A stretch of DNA of 64,000 nucleotides from Cinnamomum chago. Its lineage: Eukaryota > Streptophyta > Magnoliopsida > Laurales > Lauraceae. Positions 1 to 10,202 of this stretch are shown one piece after another. Location: positions 23,687,001-23,751,000 of the forward strand of contig CP142460.1 in assembly GCA_038049695.1 (NCBI GenBank), read 5' to 3'. The stretch's first letter is position 1; the number at the start of each line of letters is the position of its first letter. The position numbers were made by a program, and so were the translations under genes. The notes beneath the pieces were generated by a model, which was not told the DNA's origin, searched no databases, and saw only the letters and a list, made by a program, of their open reading frames with translations.

Positions 1-3000
1 TGGTACTCCACTCTGCCGGAGGACTCCATTCAAAATTGGGCCATGCTGGAGACACGCTTCCTAACCCACTTCAAAGGTGAGGATCATCCTGTTACTATGG
101 CTCAGCTCTGCAGCCTAAAACAGGGAGAGAATGAGTCAACATATGACTTCATTCACAAGTGGAAGGCAATGGCATACAAATGCTCCGATGTACTGCCACA
201 AGCGTCACTGGTCGACATCTGCCGAAACAACATGAGAGCAAGAATCCGCTCCATGATCATCATCAACAAATCAAAGAACCTGGGAGAACTCCTGGAAGCA
301 GCTATGGAAGCTGAAACGGTGATCAAAGACCTCAACAGTCAGAAGTCATCAAAGGAAGAGCCGACTGCCATTGCAACCTCAAAACCAAAGAAAAAAGAGG
401 TTCTCAATGTGCAAACCAAGTCAGCTCCTCAGCAGCCAAGGAAAGCTGAAAACAAAGCTGCAGGTAAAAAGCCTGAACTCTCTGATGCCTTCAAAGAACG
501 AGTAGAGAAGAAATACCCGTTCGATGAAGATGTTGAAGAAATCTTTGGGGCACTTCTCGCAAACGGTAAACTCACCTTGCCTGACCCCAAAAGACCAGGA
601 GATGTTGGCAAAACCAACGATCCTCGGTACTGTCCATACCATCAGATGGTCTCGCATCCTCTCAGTCAATGCTTTGTTGTGAGAGAGAAGATAAATGAGA
701 TGTGGAAAAACGGAGTCATTACCTTCGACAAGAACTATGGGTATGCCTCCGTCAACATGGTATCGTGTGGACAAAAACAAAAATCACCAAAAGAGAAGAT
801 CACTACTTCCTTCAAGGTAATAAAGATGACCCAAACGTCTCAAGAGTTGGTTCCATATCCAACATCAGACGGACAGCCCATATGGGTACACCCCGATATC
901 CTAGAAGATGAAAATTGGGAGGTCGTCAAAACAAAGCCAACCGCTCGACAGCGAAGGCAAACCAGGAGACAACTCCGCAAGCTCAAACAGCAGGAGAAAG
1001 CTCCGAAAAAGCAAGAAGTCGCTGAAAAGGCAGAAACCTCCTCTACCGCTTCACTGGGGGCAACAGAAGAGTCCTCTCCTAAGGCTTCAAAGGCAGCAAG
1101 AAAATTCACTCTTGGTGATTTCATGCCAACACACCTCAAAGATGAAACTATGCAAGGGGCATCATACTCTTACAACTCGGTGGTCGGATTCCCCATGGAT
1201 GGATACAAGTCCAGTGACACCGCCAGTGACATCGATGAGTGGGAGGAATCCCTCGAAACAGGAGAATATCTCTCCGACGAGGAATGGATCCCTGAATCTC
1301 ATCTTATGCCAGTAATCTGGTATAACCCATTACAGCCGCAAGGATCCTGGTCTGATGATGAAGAAGACCAAGAGGCTGTCCAAGAAAATACTCCAGTGGA
1401 ACCCAACCATGTTGAACCACAAGGAGCAGACGAAGAAGTAGATTTGGCTCCCGTGCCTGATCTCGATGAATACGCAAGGATCTTGCAGCACCTTGCTATA
1501 GAGCAAGAACAAGGTCGCATCAATCAGCTTCGTCACAACCCAGCACCGGAAGTTCCTGAAAATCTACAGGAATCTCCTCCGGTAACCCCGGAAAACGAAG
1601 AAAGCTGTTGGATCGATGATCCTCTTACATCTGAGGACGAATCTAATTCCCAACAGTTCATCTTGGAGGCATCTTCTGTCAAAGTTACTTGCAATGCAAT
1701 AGCACAGGATGATAATTCCTCACCTTCTCAGGCTTCGTCTCCTGGAACAGTGACATCGGAACTCAAACCTTTTCCGACTGATCACCATGAAGAAATTCAA
1801 GCCGGTGAAATCTTCTTCAGAGAAAATCCGGTCAATTGGTCCCAAATGCCCGATCTCATCGGTGATGTCTGGACCGACAAAATATTCGATAAAGAAGGAA
1901 AGTTGCTGGATGTTGTTCAGGACTTGCTCCCGGAAAATGCTCCATGCAACACAATTACTGAAGATGGCAATGCTGACACAGAGACATCTTCAGCAAATGA
2001 GAAGGAACAACCCCTCGATCTCGAGGGTGATCTTCTAAACAAAGACCCTTCTCCAGAAGCTCTTGAAGTTGGTAGAGGTACCCGTTCTGGCCGGGATTAC
2101 CACAAAAACTACAACCAACCTTCTGCTTCTTATGTAAATCCTTCAGGAAAACAAGCTGTAAACACCCCTAGTGGCAAGAATAATGAAAATGCAGGCCCCA
2201 AGGAGGCTTTCAAGTACGACTTGATTCAGCACTTCAAACACATACCTGCACGTCTGCACATCCTAGACTTATTACGAATGTCACCACAGACTCGTGATAG
2301 TCTCATTTCAGAACTACAAATGCTGGATGCGGATGTCGACAAACATGCCCCACAAGTCCTACAAATTGAAATGGACTATAGGGTCAAAAAATCAAAAACT
2401 CCCTCAAAAGGAAAAAAGAAGAAAACTGAGGGATCCTGCATCGAATGCCTCTCGGTTCAAAAAGCAGCAAGTGCAACCATCGCCTTCACCAAGGAAGACC
2501 TCCTGCTAGGCGAGACAAAGCACAACCGACCCCTGTACTTCACCGGGTACATCAAAGAGGTACCACTACCCAGAATCCAGATCGATCCAGGTTCTGCACT
2601 CAACCTCATCTCCACTTCGGCACTCGAAGAACTGGGCATTCCTCCCAGCAAGCTGAGCCACACATCTGTGTCCATCTTTGGATATGATGGCAGCGCTCAA
2701 AGGCCGATCGGAAAAATCAGGTTCAAATTGCAAATCGATGATCTTATCTCCGAGGTCACTGTCTATGCAATAAAGACCCCTTCGTGCTACAACATCCTTC
2801 TCGGACGCCCCAGGATACACGAGAATGGTGTTGTCCCCTCGACTTTACATCAGTGCATCAAGTTCGTTGGCAATGACGGCTTGATACATCGAGTGTTTGC
2901 AGACAAAAAGCCCTTCAAAGGCAAAGAAGTCTATTTCGCAGATGCTCAGATGTACAATGATGAAAAAGAAGAAAGGGAGGAAGAAATAGCACCCTTTGCC

Positions 3001-3012
3001 AAAAATCTTTAG
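1..3012 (+). CDS. gag-protease part of the A1 polyprotein (5'-incomplete)
   Basis: The frame is open from base 1, so the start lies upstream; the first in-window ATG at 43 is internal. Early residues (WYSTLPEDSIQNWAMLETRF and following) are the retrotransposon gag capsid domain. A zinc-binding-like stretch, CPYHQMVSHPLSQC, lies near 630-672. A long acidic, presumably disordered linker follows (about 1000-2350). The aspartic protease is near 2560-2870, with active-site DPGSA in place of the usual D-S/T-G (codon for D at 2584) and the late motif ILLGRPRIH. The frame ends at TAG 3010-3012, but the next ORF is in the same frame with only 84 bases between, so this is either a nonsense mutation or a readthrough site. 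A near-identical copy starts at 61512. Confidence 0.9.
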   Translation, partial: WYSTLPEDSIQNWAMLETRFLTHFKGEDHPVTMAQLCSLKQGENESTYDFIHKWKAMAYKCSDVLPQASLVDICRNNMRARIRSMIIINKSKNLGELLEAAMEAETVIKDLNSQKSSKEEPTAIATSKPKKKEVLNVQTKSAPQQPRKAENKAAGKKPELSDAFKERVEKKYPFDEDVEEIFGALLANGKLTLPDPKRPGDVGKTNDPRYCPYHQMVSHPLSQCFVVREKINEMWKNGVITFDKNYGYASVNMVSCGQKQKSPKEKITTSFKVIKMTQTSQELVPYPTSDGQPIWVHPDILEDENWEVVKTKPTARQRRQTRRQLRKLKQQEKAPKKQEVAEKAETSSTASLGATEESSPKASKAARKFTLGDFMPTHLKDETMQGASYSYNSVVGFPMDGYKSSDTASDIDEWEESLETGEYLSDEEWIPESHLMPVIWYNPLQPQGSWSDDEEDQEAVQENTPVEPNHVEPQGADEEVDLAPVPDLDEYARILQHLAIEQEQGRINQLRHNPAPEVPENLQESPPVTPENEESCWIDDPLTSEDESNSQQFILEASSVKVTCNAIAQDDNSSPSQASSPGTVTSELKPFPTDHHEEIQAGEIFFRENPVNWSQMPDLIGDVWTDKIFDKEGKLLDVVQDLLPENAPCNTITEDGNADTETSSANEKEQPLDLEGDLLNKDPSPEALEVGRGTRSGRDYHKNYNQPSASYVNPSGKQAVNTPSGKNNENAGPKEAFKYDLIQHFKHIPARLHILDLLRMSPQTRDSLISELQMLDADVDKHAPQVLQIEMDYRVKKSKTPSKGKKKKTEGSCIECLSVQKAASATIAFTKEDLLLGETKHNRPLYFTGYIKEVPLPRIQIDPGSALNLISTSALEELGIPPSKLSHTSVSIFGYDGSAQRPIGKIRFKLQIDDLISEVTVYAIKTPSCYNILLGRPRIHENGVVPSTLHQCIKFVGNDGLIHRVFADKKPFKGKEVYFADAQMYNDEKEEREEEIAPFAKNL

Positions 3013-3096
3013 AAAGACAAAGGCAAGGCTCCTCAGCAATCACCGGAAGTAAACAAACCCTCTATCAAAACCGAAGAGAATAATCAATCTCCCTTC

Positions 3097-6000
3097 ATGG
3101 TCTCCCTCAAGTCTTCAAAGCCTCTGGTGATCACCACCAAAGCAAAGAAGATAAAACAAAAGGCTGGGGGCAAGTTTGCTGTCTCCTTCGTGACTATCTT
3201 GCAAAACACGGATTCGGACTCAGAGCCAGAAGACGATACATCGTCAAGCCAAGCTGATGATCAACAAGTTCAGCCCGCTCTCACTCCGATGGAGACAACC
3301 GTTGACATAGAAGATCCGGCATCTGCTTCCTTCGTTGTTCCAGCAATATCAGCAGAAGAAAAGCCAATCTTCTTCCATAAATCGGGAGTTTCTTCATCAA
3401 ATTCTTCGCTTGAACCTTTCCAAAATGAAGGTATGCCTCAACTGTCCCTGTATAGTCTAATGGTGCAAGCTATCATGAAGAAAATGGGCTACGACGCTCA
3501 GAACCCAATCGGTTTGGGAGATGGTCGTGGTATTATCACGCCATTGGAACCAACCCTGACCAAAAGTCAACTGGAAGGTTGGAAACCCCACCGCCACATA
3601 GAAAAGTCTTCACATGGGCTAGGGTATGATCCTGACGCCTCCTTGAGACAGTTGACACAAAGGCCGCAAAGTCATCTTGTCGACCAAGCCTCAACATCTC
3701 ATATTAATGAAGACATTGATCTCCCTGGATATCTCTTTGAAGAGTTGACCGTCAAGGATCCAGGAAGTCTATCCAATTGGTACGATTCCTCTGATGATGA
3801 TGAAGAATTGTCCGATAATACAGACACACGGTTCTCTGACCCAGAAGAACCACTGTCTCCAAAGGAAGTGCCCTACTTCGACCTAGTTTCAACAGGTGAT
3901 TGGGACCACCTCATAGCAAATCTTGAGAAAAGTACCAATCAAGAAGACCCATGGACAAAAGCAGAGCCGTGGTCTGTAGATACCTTTGGAACTCCAGAAG
4001 GCTTTGTTGGGTTGGAAGCCTTCGAAAATATTGTGGAGGAACCACCTTCAAACCTTCCAACTGAAGATTCTGTTCAAAAGATAGACTTGGGAACACCTGA
4101 TAACCCACGTCCTGTATTCATAAGCAAGAATATAAAGGATGATGAGTTACCCGAGTATATCGCGTTTCTTCATGAGTTCGTTGATTGTTTTGCATGGTCT
4201 TACGCTGAGATGCCTGGCTTAGACCCCAAAATAGCAGTCCACAAACTCAATCTTCAAAAAGATATCAAGCCTGTCAAACAAGGCCAAAGAAGGTTCCGTC
4301 CTGACGTGAGGGACAAAATTGAACAAGAAGTTCAAAAACTCAAAAGCGTTGGCTTCATCCGTGAGGAACAGCATCCTGAATGGTTGGCCAACATCGTCCC
4401 CGTGACAAAGAAAAATGGGCAAATCAGGATCTGCATTGATTACAGAGACCTGAACAATGCATGCCCAAAAGATGAATTCCCGCTCCCTATACCGGAGGTG
4501 ATGATCGACAACACCTGTGGGTTTGAACTAATGACATTCATGGATGGCTTCTCTGGCTACAATCAGATAAAGATGCATCCTGAAGATGAAAAACACACAG
4601 CATTTCGGACCCCGTTTGGCGTGTATTGCTACACTGTCATGCCATTCGGTCTGAAGAATGCCGGCGCTACATATCAGAGGGCTATGATGAAGATATTCCA
4701 AGATATGCAGCACAAGACGGTCGAATGTTATGTCGACGACCTCGCCATCAAAAGCAAAAGAAAAGACGACCATCTCAAAGATCTTCGAGAAGTCTTCCTT
4801 GGACTTCGCAAACACAAACTGCGAATGAATCCCCTCAAATGCTTCTTCGGTGTTTCATCGGGTAAGTTTCTCGGATTCGTAGTACGGAAAGCTGGCATAG
4901 AGCTTGACCCCATCAAAGTCAAGGCTATCCTAGAAATGCCATCTCCAAGAACCCTAAGACAATTAAAAGGGCTCCAAGGAAGATTGGCATACATTCGACG
5001 GTTCATCTCCAATCTATCAGGGAAGTGCCGTCCATTCTCTCGGTTAATGAAGAAAGGTGTCGATTTTGTCTGGGATGCTGAATGTAAAGTCGCGTTCCAG
5101 GACATCAAGTCATACCTGACTAAACCTCCAGTGTTGGCTGCCCCCACAACTGGAAAACCATTCCTCTTGTACACAAGTGCCCTTGACTGTTCTTTAGGCG
5201 CTCTACTCGCACAAAAGAATGACGAGGGAAAAGAAGCTGCTCTATATTACCTTAGTCGCATGTTGATAGGTGCAGAGCATCGCTACTCTCCAGTCGAAAA
5301 AGAATGCTTGGCAGTGATGTTCGTCGTACAAAAACTGCGTCACTACCTGCTATCCAACACAGTGTACCTGATTTCGAGGATCAACCTCCTAAAGGTCCTT
5401 GTCACAAAAGGAGGCTCTCTCAATGCCCGACTGGCAAAATGGTCCATCCTCCTGTCACAATTTGACATTAGGTATGTACCACAAAAAGCAATCAAAGGCC
5501 AAGCTCTAGCAGACTTCCTCGCGGAGCATCCATTGCCTAAAGATTCTCCACTCAGGGATGACCTCCCAGACGAATCGGTCTACAGTGTGGAGACTTCCTT
5601 ATCAAATGCTTCCTGGCACATGTACTTCGATGGCGCAACCAGGACAAATGAAAAGGGAAATCAAATATCGGGAATTGGCATTCTCTTTGTTAGTCCCGAT
5701 AAATACATGATTCCGCATGCATTCTCGCTACTGGAACCATGTTCAAACAATGCAGCTGAGTACCAAGCCCTAATCATAGGATTGGAACTCGCCCTCGAAT
5801 CCGGCATCACTACGCTGGAAGCTTTTGGAGACTCTCAACTGATCGTCAACCAGATGAATCAGAAATTTGAAGTCAGGAAGCCCGATCTGTTGCCTTACTA
5901 CAACAAGGCACAATCGCTTCGACAAAAGTTCGACATCTGTCACATCACCCACATCCTCAGAGGTGAAAACATTCGTGCAGATGCCCTGGCTGTACTTGCT

Positions 6001-6483
6001 GCGTCTATGGCAATCCAAGAAGGGGAAAACATGCAAGTTACAGTGTGTCAAAAAAGGATTCTCCCTCCTCTCAACACACATCAAGCAGTTGCTGAATGCC
6101 ACCAAGTGGTTGGAAGTCGGATCTCCGTCCTTAAACCTCTGATCGGCGACTGGAGGGATCCGTTCATTGATTACATCATGTTCGGAATCCTACCTGAAGA
6201 TCCAAAAGAACGGGTAAGCATCCAAAGACGAGCCCCAAATTTTCATTTGGATATTCCTTCAAAAATGCTGTATAGAAAATCCTACAACGGAGTACTTCTA
6301 CGCTGCTTGTCACAACAAGAGGCTGAGGAAACACTCAAAGAAGTACATGCTGGTCTTTGTGGAGCCCATCAGGCTGGGCCTAAGCTCTACGATCAGATAA
6401 AAAGGTTAGGTTATTATTGGCCTACCATGGTGGCTGATGCAATGCAATTTGCTAAGCGCTGCCAACAATGCCAAATTCATTGA
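3097..6483 (+). CDS. RT, RNase H, second RNase H and integrase zinc region of A1
   Basis: The ORF is in the same frame as the upstream gag-protease. Residues about 120-165 (IMKKMGYDAQNPIGLGDGRG) resemble a G-patch, a nucleic-acid-binding motif found in some retroelement polyproteins. Reverse transcriptase covers roughly 395-640 with intact FMDGFSGYNQI and catalytic YVDD at residues 545-548 (nt 4729-4740). The RT-connected RNase H follows (LLYTSALDCSLGALLAQ). A second RNase H begins near residue 840 with MYFDGA (D845), NNAAEYQAL and FGDSQL, so D, E and D are all present. The C-terminus has the integrase HHCC zinc region (HAGLCGAHQAG, CQQCQIH). It stops at TGA 6481-6483, immediately before the integrase core in the same frame; a C-to-T change from CGA would explain it. 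Confidence 0.92.
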   Translation: MVSLKSSKPLVITTKAKKIKQKAGGKFAVSFVTILQNTDSDSEPEDDTSSSQADDQQVQPALTPMETTVDIEDPASASFVVPAISAEEKPIFFHKSGVSSSNSSLEPFQNEGMPQLSLYSLMVQAIMKKMGYDAQNPIGLGDGRGIITPLEPTLTKSQLEGWKPHRHIEKSSHGLGYDPDASLRQLTQRPQSHLVDQASTSHINEDIDLPGYLFEELTVKDPGSLSNWYDSSDDDEELSDNTDTRFSDPEEPLSPKEVPYFDLVSTGDWDHLIANLEKSTNQEDPWTKAEPWSVDTFGTPEGFVGLEAFENIVEEPPSNLPTEDSVQKIDLGTPDNPRPVFISKNIKDDELPEYIAFLHEFVDCFAWSYAEMPGLDPKIAVHKLNLQKDIKPVKQGQRRFRPDVRDKIEQEVQKLKSVGFIREEQHPEWLANIVPVTKKNGQIRICIDYRDLNNACPKDEFPLPIPEVMIDNTCGFELMTFMDGFSGYNQIKMHPEDEKHTAFRTPFGVYCYTVMPFGLKNAGATYQRAMMKIFQDMQHKTVECYVDDLAIKSKRKDDHLKDLREVFLGLRKHKLRMNPLKCFFGVSSGKFLGFVVRKAGIELDPIKVKAILEMPSPRTLRQLKGLQGRLAYIRRFISNLSGKCRPFSRLMKKGVDFVWDAECKVAFQDIKSYLTKPPVLAAPTTGKPFLLYTSALDCSLGALLAQKNDEGKEAALYYLSRMLIGAEHRYSPVEKECLAVMFVVQKLRHYLLSNTVYLISRINLLKVLVTKGGSLNARLAKWSILLSQFDIRYVPQKAIKGQALADFLAEHPLPKDSPLRDDLPDESVYSVETSLSNASWHMYFDGATRTNEKGNQISGIGILFVSPDKYMIPHAFSLLEPCSNNAAEYQALIIGLELALESGITTLEAFGDSQLIVNQMNQKFEVRKPDLLPYYNKAQSLRQKFDICHITHILRGENIRADALAVLAASMAIQEGENMQVTVCQKRILPPLNTHQAVAECHQVVGSRISVLKPLIGDWRDPFIDYIMFGILPEDPKERVSIQRRAPNFHLDIPSKMLYRKSYNGVLLRCLSQQEAEETLKEVHAGLCGAHQAGPKLYDQIKRLGYYWPTMVADAMQFAKRCQQCQIH

Positions 6484-6495
6484 GATTATGTCCAC

Positions 6496-7407
6496 ATGCC
6501 TCCAGAATGGCTACATCCTACAACAATCTCGTGGCCTTTTGAAGCCTGGGGTATGGACATCATAGGTCCTATCTCCCCTCCATCGAGCAAAAGTCATCGC
6601 TTCATCTTCGCCGCTACGGATTATTTCTCCAAGTGGTCAGAAGCATTCGCGCTTAGTGAAATGAAGACCTCATCAGTCCTTCAGTTCTTGCGCACCAACA
6701 TTATTTGTCGCTTTGGCATACCTAAAAGATTCGTCCATGATAACGGACCACAGTTCCGCGATCACCGATTCCACAGGTTCTGCGACAAATACAAAATCCA
6801 AAGTTGTCCTTCAACTCCGTACAATCCGGCAGCGAATGGACTAGCAGAGGCTTTCAACAAAACGCTCTGCAAAATCCTCAAGAAAATGGTCTCTAGTCAC
6901 AAAAGAGATTGGGGCGACAAACTGCCTGAAGCTTTGTGGGCCTATCGAACCACCGTTCGAGGACCAACCCATAGCACACCATTCTCCTTGGTCTATGGAT
7001 GCGAAGATGTTGTCCCTTTGGAAGTTCAAATTCCTTCCTTAAGGGTATCTCTGCAAAATGACATGACGCAAGAAAGTAATGTCAAATTGAGACTCCAAGA
7101 GCTGGATAACCTCGATGAGAGACGGCTCGAAGCTCTACAAAGCATTGAACTCTACCAAGCACGCATGGCAGTATCTTTTGACAAGAAGGTCAGGCAACGC
7201 GCATACAAAAAGGGAGACTTGGTTCTTACAGTAAAAAGACCAATGGTTTTTGCCAACAAATCCAAAGGCAAATTTGAACCAAAATGGGAGGGACCTTTCG
7301 TCATCGACAAAGTCTTCTCCAACGGCCCATACGCTCTTCTAAACATGGAGGGTGACAGATGTATGCTGCCCATCAATGGAAAGTTCTTGAAGCGGTACTA
7401 CCCTTGA
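6496..7407 (+). CDS. integrase catalytic core and C-terminus of A1
   Basis: This is the continuation of the pol frame after the TGA at 6481; the ATG at 6496 is only the first methionine, not a natural start. The DDE triad is complete: D21 in GMDIIGP (nt 6556), D82 in HDNGPQF (nt 6739) and E118 in GLAEAFNKTL (nt 6847), giving 35 residues between the second D and E. The C-terminal part (KGDLVL, GKFEPKWEGPF, LPINGKFLKRYYP) is the Tat-type integrase tail, and there is no chromodomain. The final TGA at 7405 is the expected end of the polyprotein. Confidence 0.92.
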   Translation: MPPEWLHPTTISWPFEAWGMDIIGPISPPSSKSHRFIFAATDYFSKWSEAFALSEMKTSSVLQFLRTNIICRFGIPKRFVHDNGPQFRDHRFHRFCDKYKIQSCPSTPYNPAANGLAEAFNKTLCKILKKMVSSHKRDWGDKLPEALWAYRTTVRGPTHSTPFSLVYGCEDVVPLEVQIPSLRVSLQNDMTQESNVKLRLQELDNLDERRLEALQSIELYQARMAVSFDKKVRQRAYKKGDLVLTVKRPMVFANKSKGKFEPKWEGPFVIDKVFSNGPYALLNMEGDRCMLPINGKFLKRYYP

Positions 7408-7789
7408 AGGCTTCTTCCATCGGGTCAGAGCGACGCCTTCACGGCCAAAGCCTATTCCTAGGTATCTGCTCATCAAACCCACTCCTTTTGGAATTTTCAT
7501 CCTCTTGTTGAAATTTCTAAAAAAAAAAAAACCCCTCAAAACAATGTTTCTTTCATCGTTTCATTGTTAAAAAAAAAAAAAGCAGATCCAAAAATCCAAG
7601 TTTAGGAGCCTCTTCCCAAACTTGACCAAAATTTTCGATCCTTGAAACCAAAATTCATGGTTTGAAATAAAATCAGGACCTAGGGATTTCAGCCCTAGTC
7701 CACCCCGACTTTTACCACCAAAATGGTTTTGAGTCAAAATTTACGACCCTCGTGTCTTTAAACAAAAAAAAAATGGTTTTTCAAAAACC
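7408..7789 (+). other. spacer after A1 pol
   Basis: Untranslated DNA with A-runs (about 7520 and 7570). I see no ORF or structured repeat in it. It separates the pol stop from the tandem arrays. Confidence 0.6.
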
Positions 7790-8325
7790 GCAGGGAAGCG
7801 ACGTTCAGTCGATACTTGCAAAACCCAAAACCGGAAGGATGCGAACCCCATTCGATACTTCCAAAACCCCAAAATTTCAAAAATCGTGGAGACGCAACGT
7901 TCCAGTTGATATCCACAACCCAAATTTCAAAACAAACAAAAAACAAAACAAAGGTCCGAAAAAACCTCAAAATTCAAAAATCATGGGGAAGCGACATTCC
8001 ATCAATACCCACAAAACAAAATTTTTGAAGAAAAAAGCAGGGAAGCGACGCTTAGTCGATACTTGCACCCAAATCCGCGAGGAGGCGACATTCCATCGAT
8101 ACTCGCAACCGAATGAGCAAGGAGGCGATATTCCATCGATACTTGCAATACCATTCAGCAAAGAAGCGACGCTTAGTCGATACTTGCACCCAAATCCGCG
8201 AGGAGGCGACATTCCATCGATACTCGTAACCGAATGAGCAAGGAGGCGACATTCCATCGATACTTGCAATACCATTCAGCAGGGAGGTGACTTTTAGTCG
8301 ATACTTGCATTTTTGAAAACCAAAA
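7790..8325 (+). repeat. tandem array, unit of about 41-45 bp with a higher-order unit of about 125 bp
   Basis: About eleven degenerate copies of a unit like GGCGACATTCCATCGATACT occur. The last six form two nearly identical three-unit blocks (about 8038-8162 and 8163-8286), so the array expanded by blocks. ORFs through it on either strand are by-products of the repeat. The array lies in the A1 3' spacer directly after pol. Confidence 0.85.
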
Positions 8326-9062
8326 ACCTGACTTTCACGCCAAAAAACCCGGCTTCCATGCCAAAAATCCGGGTTTCACGCAAAAAAATCAAAAATCCGG
8401 CTTGCATGCCAAAAATCAAAATTCAGCTTCCATGCCAACAAAACAAAACTCGGTTTTCAAAAAAAAAAATCTGGCTTTCATGCCAAAAACAAAAAATCTG
8501 GCTTCCATGCCAAAAAGAAATTTCGGCTTTCATGCCAAAAACAAAATCTGGTTCTTACACCAAAAACAAAACCGGCTCTCATGCCACAAACCAAATCTTG
8601 GCTCTCATGCCACAAAAAATCTTTGGCTCCCATGCCATCTCAAACTCGGCTATCATGCCATTTTTTTTTTTTTTTTTTAAAAATCGGCTTTTACGCCACA
8701 AAAAAACGGCTTTCATGCCACTCCAAAAAAATCGGCTTTCATGCCACCTCAAAATTCGGCTTTCATGCCATCTCAAAAAAAAATTGGCTCTCATGCCATC
8801 CTAAAATTTCGGCATCCACGCCTTCCAAAATTTTGGCTCTCATGCCATAAACCCAAATTCGGCTTTTATGCCCTCTCAAAATTCGACTTTCATGCCATCT
8901 CCAAACTGGCTTCCATGCCACCAAAAACTTGGCTCTCATGCCAAAAAGAAAATTTTGGCTTTCATGCCATAAACTCGGCTTTCATGCCATCTCAAAATTC
9001 GGTTTTTTTAAGCCATAAAAAAACCAGGCTTTTTGCCATAAAATCAGGCTCTCATGCCTAAA
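8326..9062 (+). repeat. array of about 29 short hairpin units GGC-N6-GCC
   Basis: A short imperfect palindrome, typically GGCTTTCATGCC, recurs about 29 times. The N6 varies (TTTCAT, TTCCAT, TCTCAT, TTTTAC and others), while the GGC and GCC arms are mostly kept. Units are separated by A-rich spacers of variable length, about 8-25 bases. Conservation of the arms with variable loops and spacers is the notable feature. ORFs crossing it on both strands are repeat by-products. Confidence 0.85.
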
Positions 9063-9262
9063 ACAACCCTTTTGACAAAAGATTTTCACAAAATGACAAC
9101 CTTTTGATCAAAATTTTCAAACAAACATTCTCATCCAACCTTTGCTTATTTTCATCAAAAAGAATTTAAGTAAAAGGTACACAGAATACCAAAAATGTTT
9201 TACATAGAGGTACAAAAAAAAGAAGAAGAGAGAAAAGAAGAAAAGAGTTTGTTATAAAGAGC

Positions 9263-10202
9263 TCAGTCTAGCATGGTCTTCAACCAAAGATCCAGTTCCT
9301 CAAGCAGACTCTTGGCCTTAGCCTCCAAAGCTTCAAGACCGCGCTTCTTCAAGATCTTGCCATAAAACGCGGCAGAACGCCGCGACCCATCTTCAGCACG
9401 AGGAAGCTCTTCCCAGAGAATTTGCCACTGCTCATACTCCTGAGTCTTTCTCTGAAGGCTGCTACCGGCTTCTTCAACTTGGCGAATCAGAGTTCCCTCT
9501 TTAGCACGGGCTTCTACAATGGCAGTCCATTTGGTAGCATTTTGTTCTTGCAATTGCTCAAGGCGCTGCCTAGCTTCTGTGACCTCCCTATCAAGACGGC
9601 GCAGGTCCTGTGTTAGCTCGATGATAGCCAACTCGGTAACGTTCCTCTCCCGAACGAATTGCTTCCGAGCCCGTGAGATCTCATCCATTTCAGATTTGAT
9701 CTTACCGGATGGCTGCAAAACATCTCATTGAAAAAGTCACTGCTTGGGAAATTCTTGGTCTCAGTCCATTTGTCGCCTAAAGCAATGACTTCATCAACAA
9801 AGGCCTTGGCACTTGCAATGTCCAGACCGACCTCTGCACTGTCAGCAAGGATGTCCTGTACATGCTTGACCATGCCAAAACTAGTTTCCAAATGGCCAGA
9901 AGAGAGAGTTTCAACCCATGAGCTCAGCACACTCTTCAACACCTTCTTTGCATATTGAAGGGATGGTCCGGATGGAGATTCACCACGCTCTGTTGGCTGA
10001 CTGCCCACGTCAGGCCGTGGTGGAGAAGAAATCAAAAGGCTCTTTCCAAGCGGAGCCACTGAAGAAGCAATATCACCACAGAGTCCCGCCTCTGCCGTGA
10101 CGGGACTGGTAGAAGAAGCCCCTACTTCTGGATCGGCTGCTGGCATCTCCTGCTCTGGCCCTGAGGAAGGCGAAGGAACTTCTCCTGTTGCTTCACAACC
10201 TG
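9263..10202 (-). CDS. exon 5 of the antisense gene: linker and coiled coil, one frameshift
   Basis: The exon begins after a CAG acceptor at 10203-10205, in phase with exon 4. The first part (10202 to about 9720) encodes a proline- and serine-rich linker, then a helical segment (VLKSVLSSWVETLSSGHLE). Near 9716-9722 the frame shifts by one; the second frame (9718 to 9263) encodes a strongly charged heptad-like coiled coil (LRRLDREVTEARQRLEQLQE) ending in TGA at 9263-9265. No GT donor close to the shift would make a plausible intron, so I read it as an indel in this copy. An intron missed by eye remains possible. Confidence 0.7.

Noticed and set aside
7752-8804. Long overlapping ORFs on both strands
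   Set aside because: They come from the two tandem arrays, are open in several frames at once and have repeat-determined composition.
8326-9062. CRISPR-like array of short repeats with spacers
   Set aside because: The repeats are about 12 bases and degenerate, the spacers are A-rich and irregular, and the setting is a plant retrotransposon.
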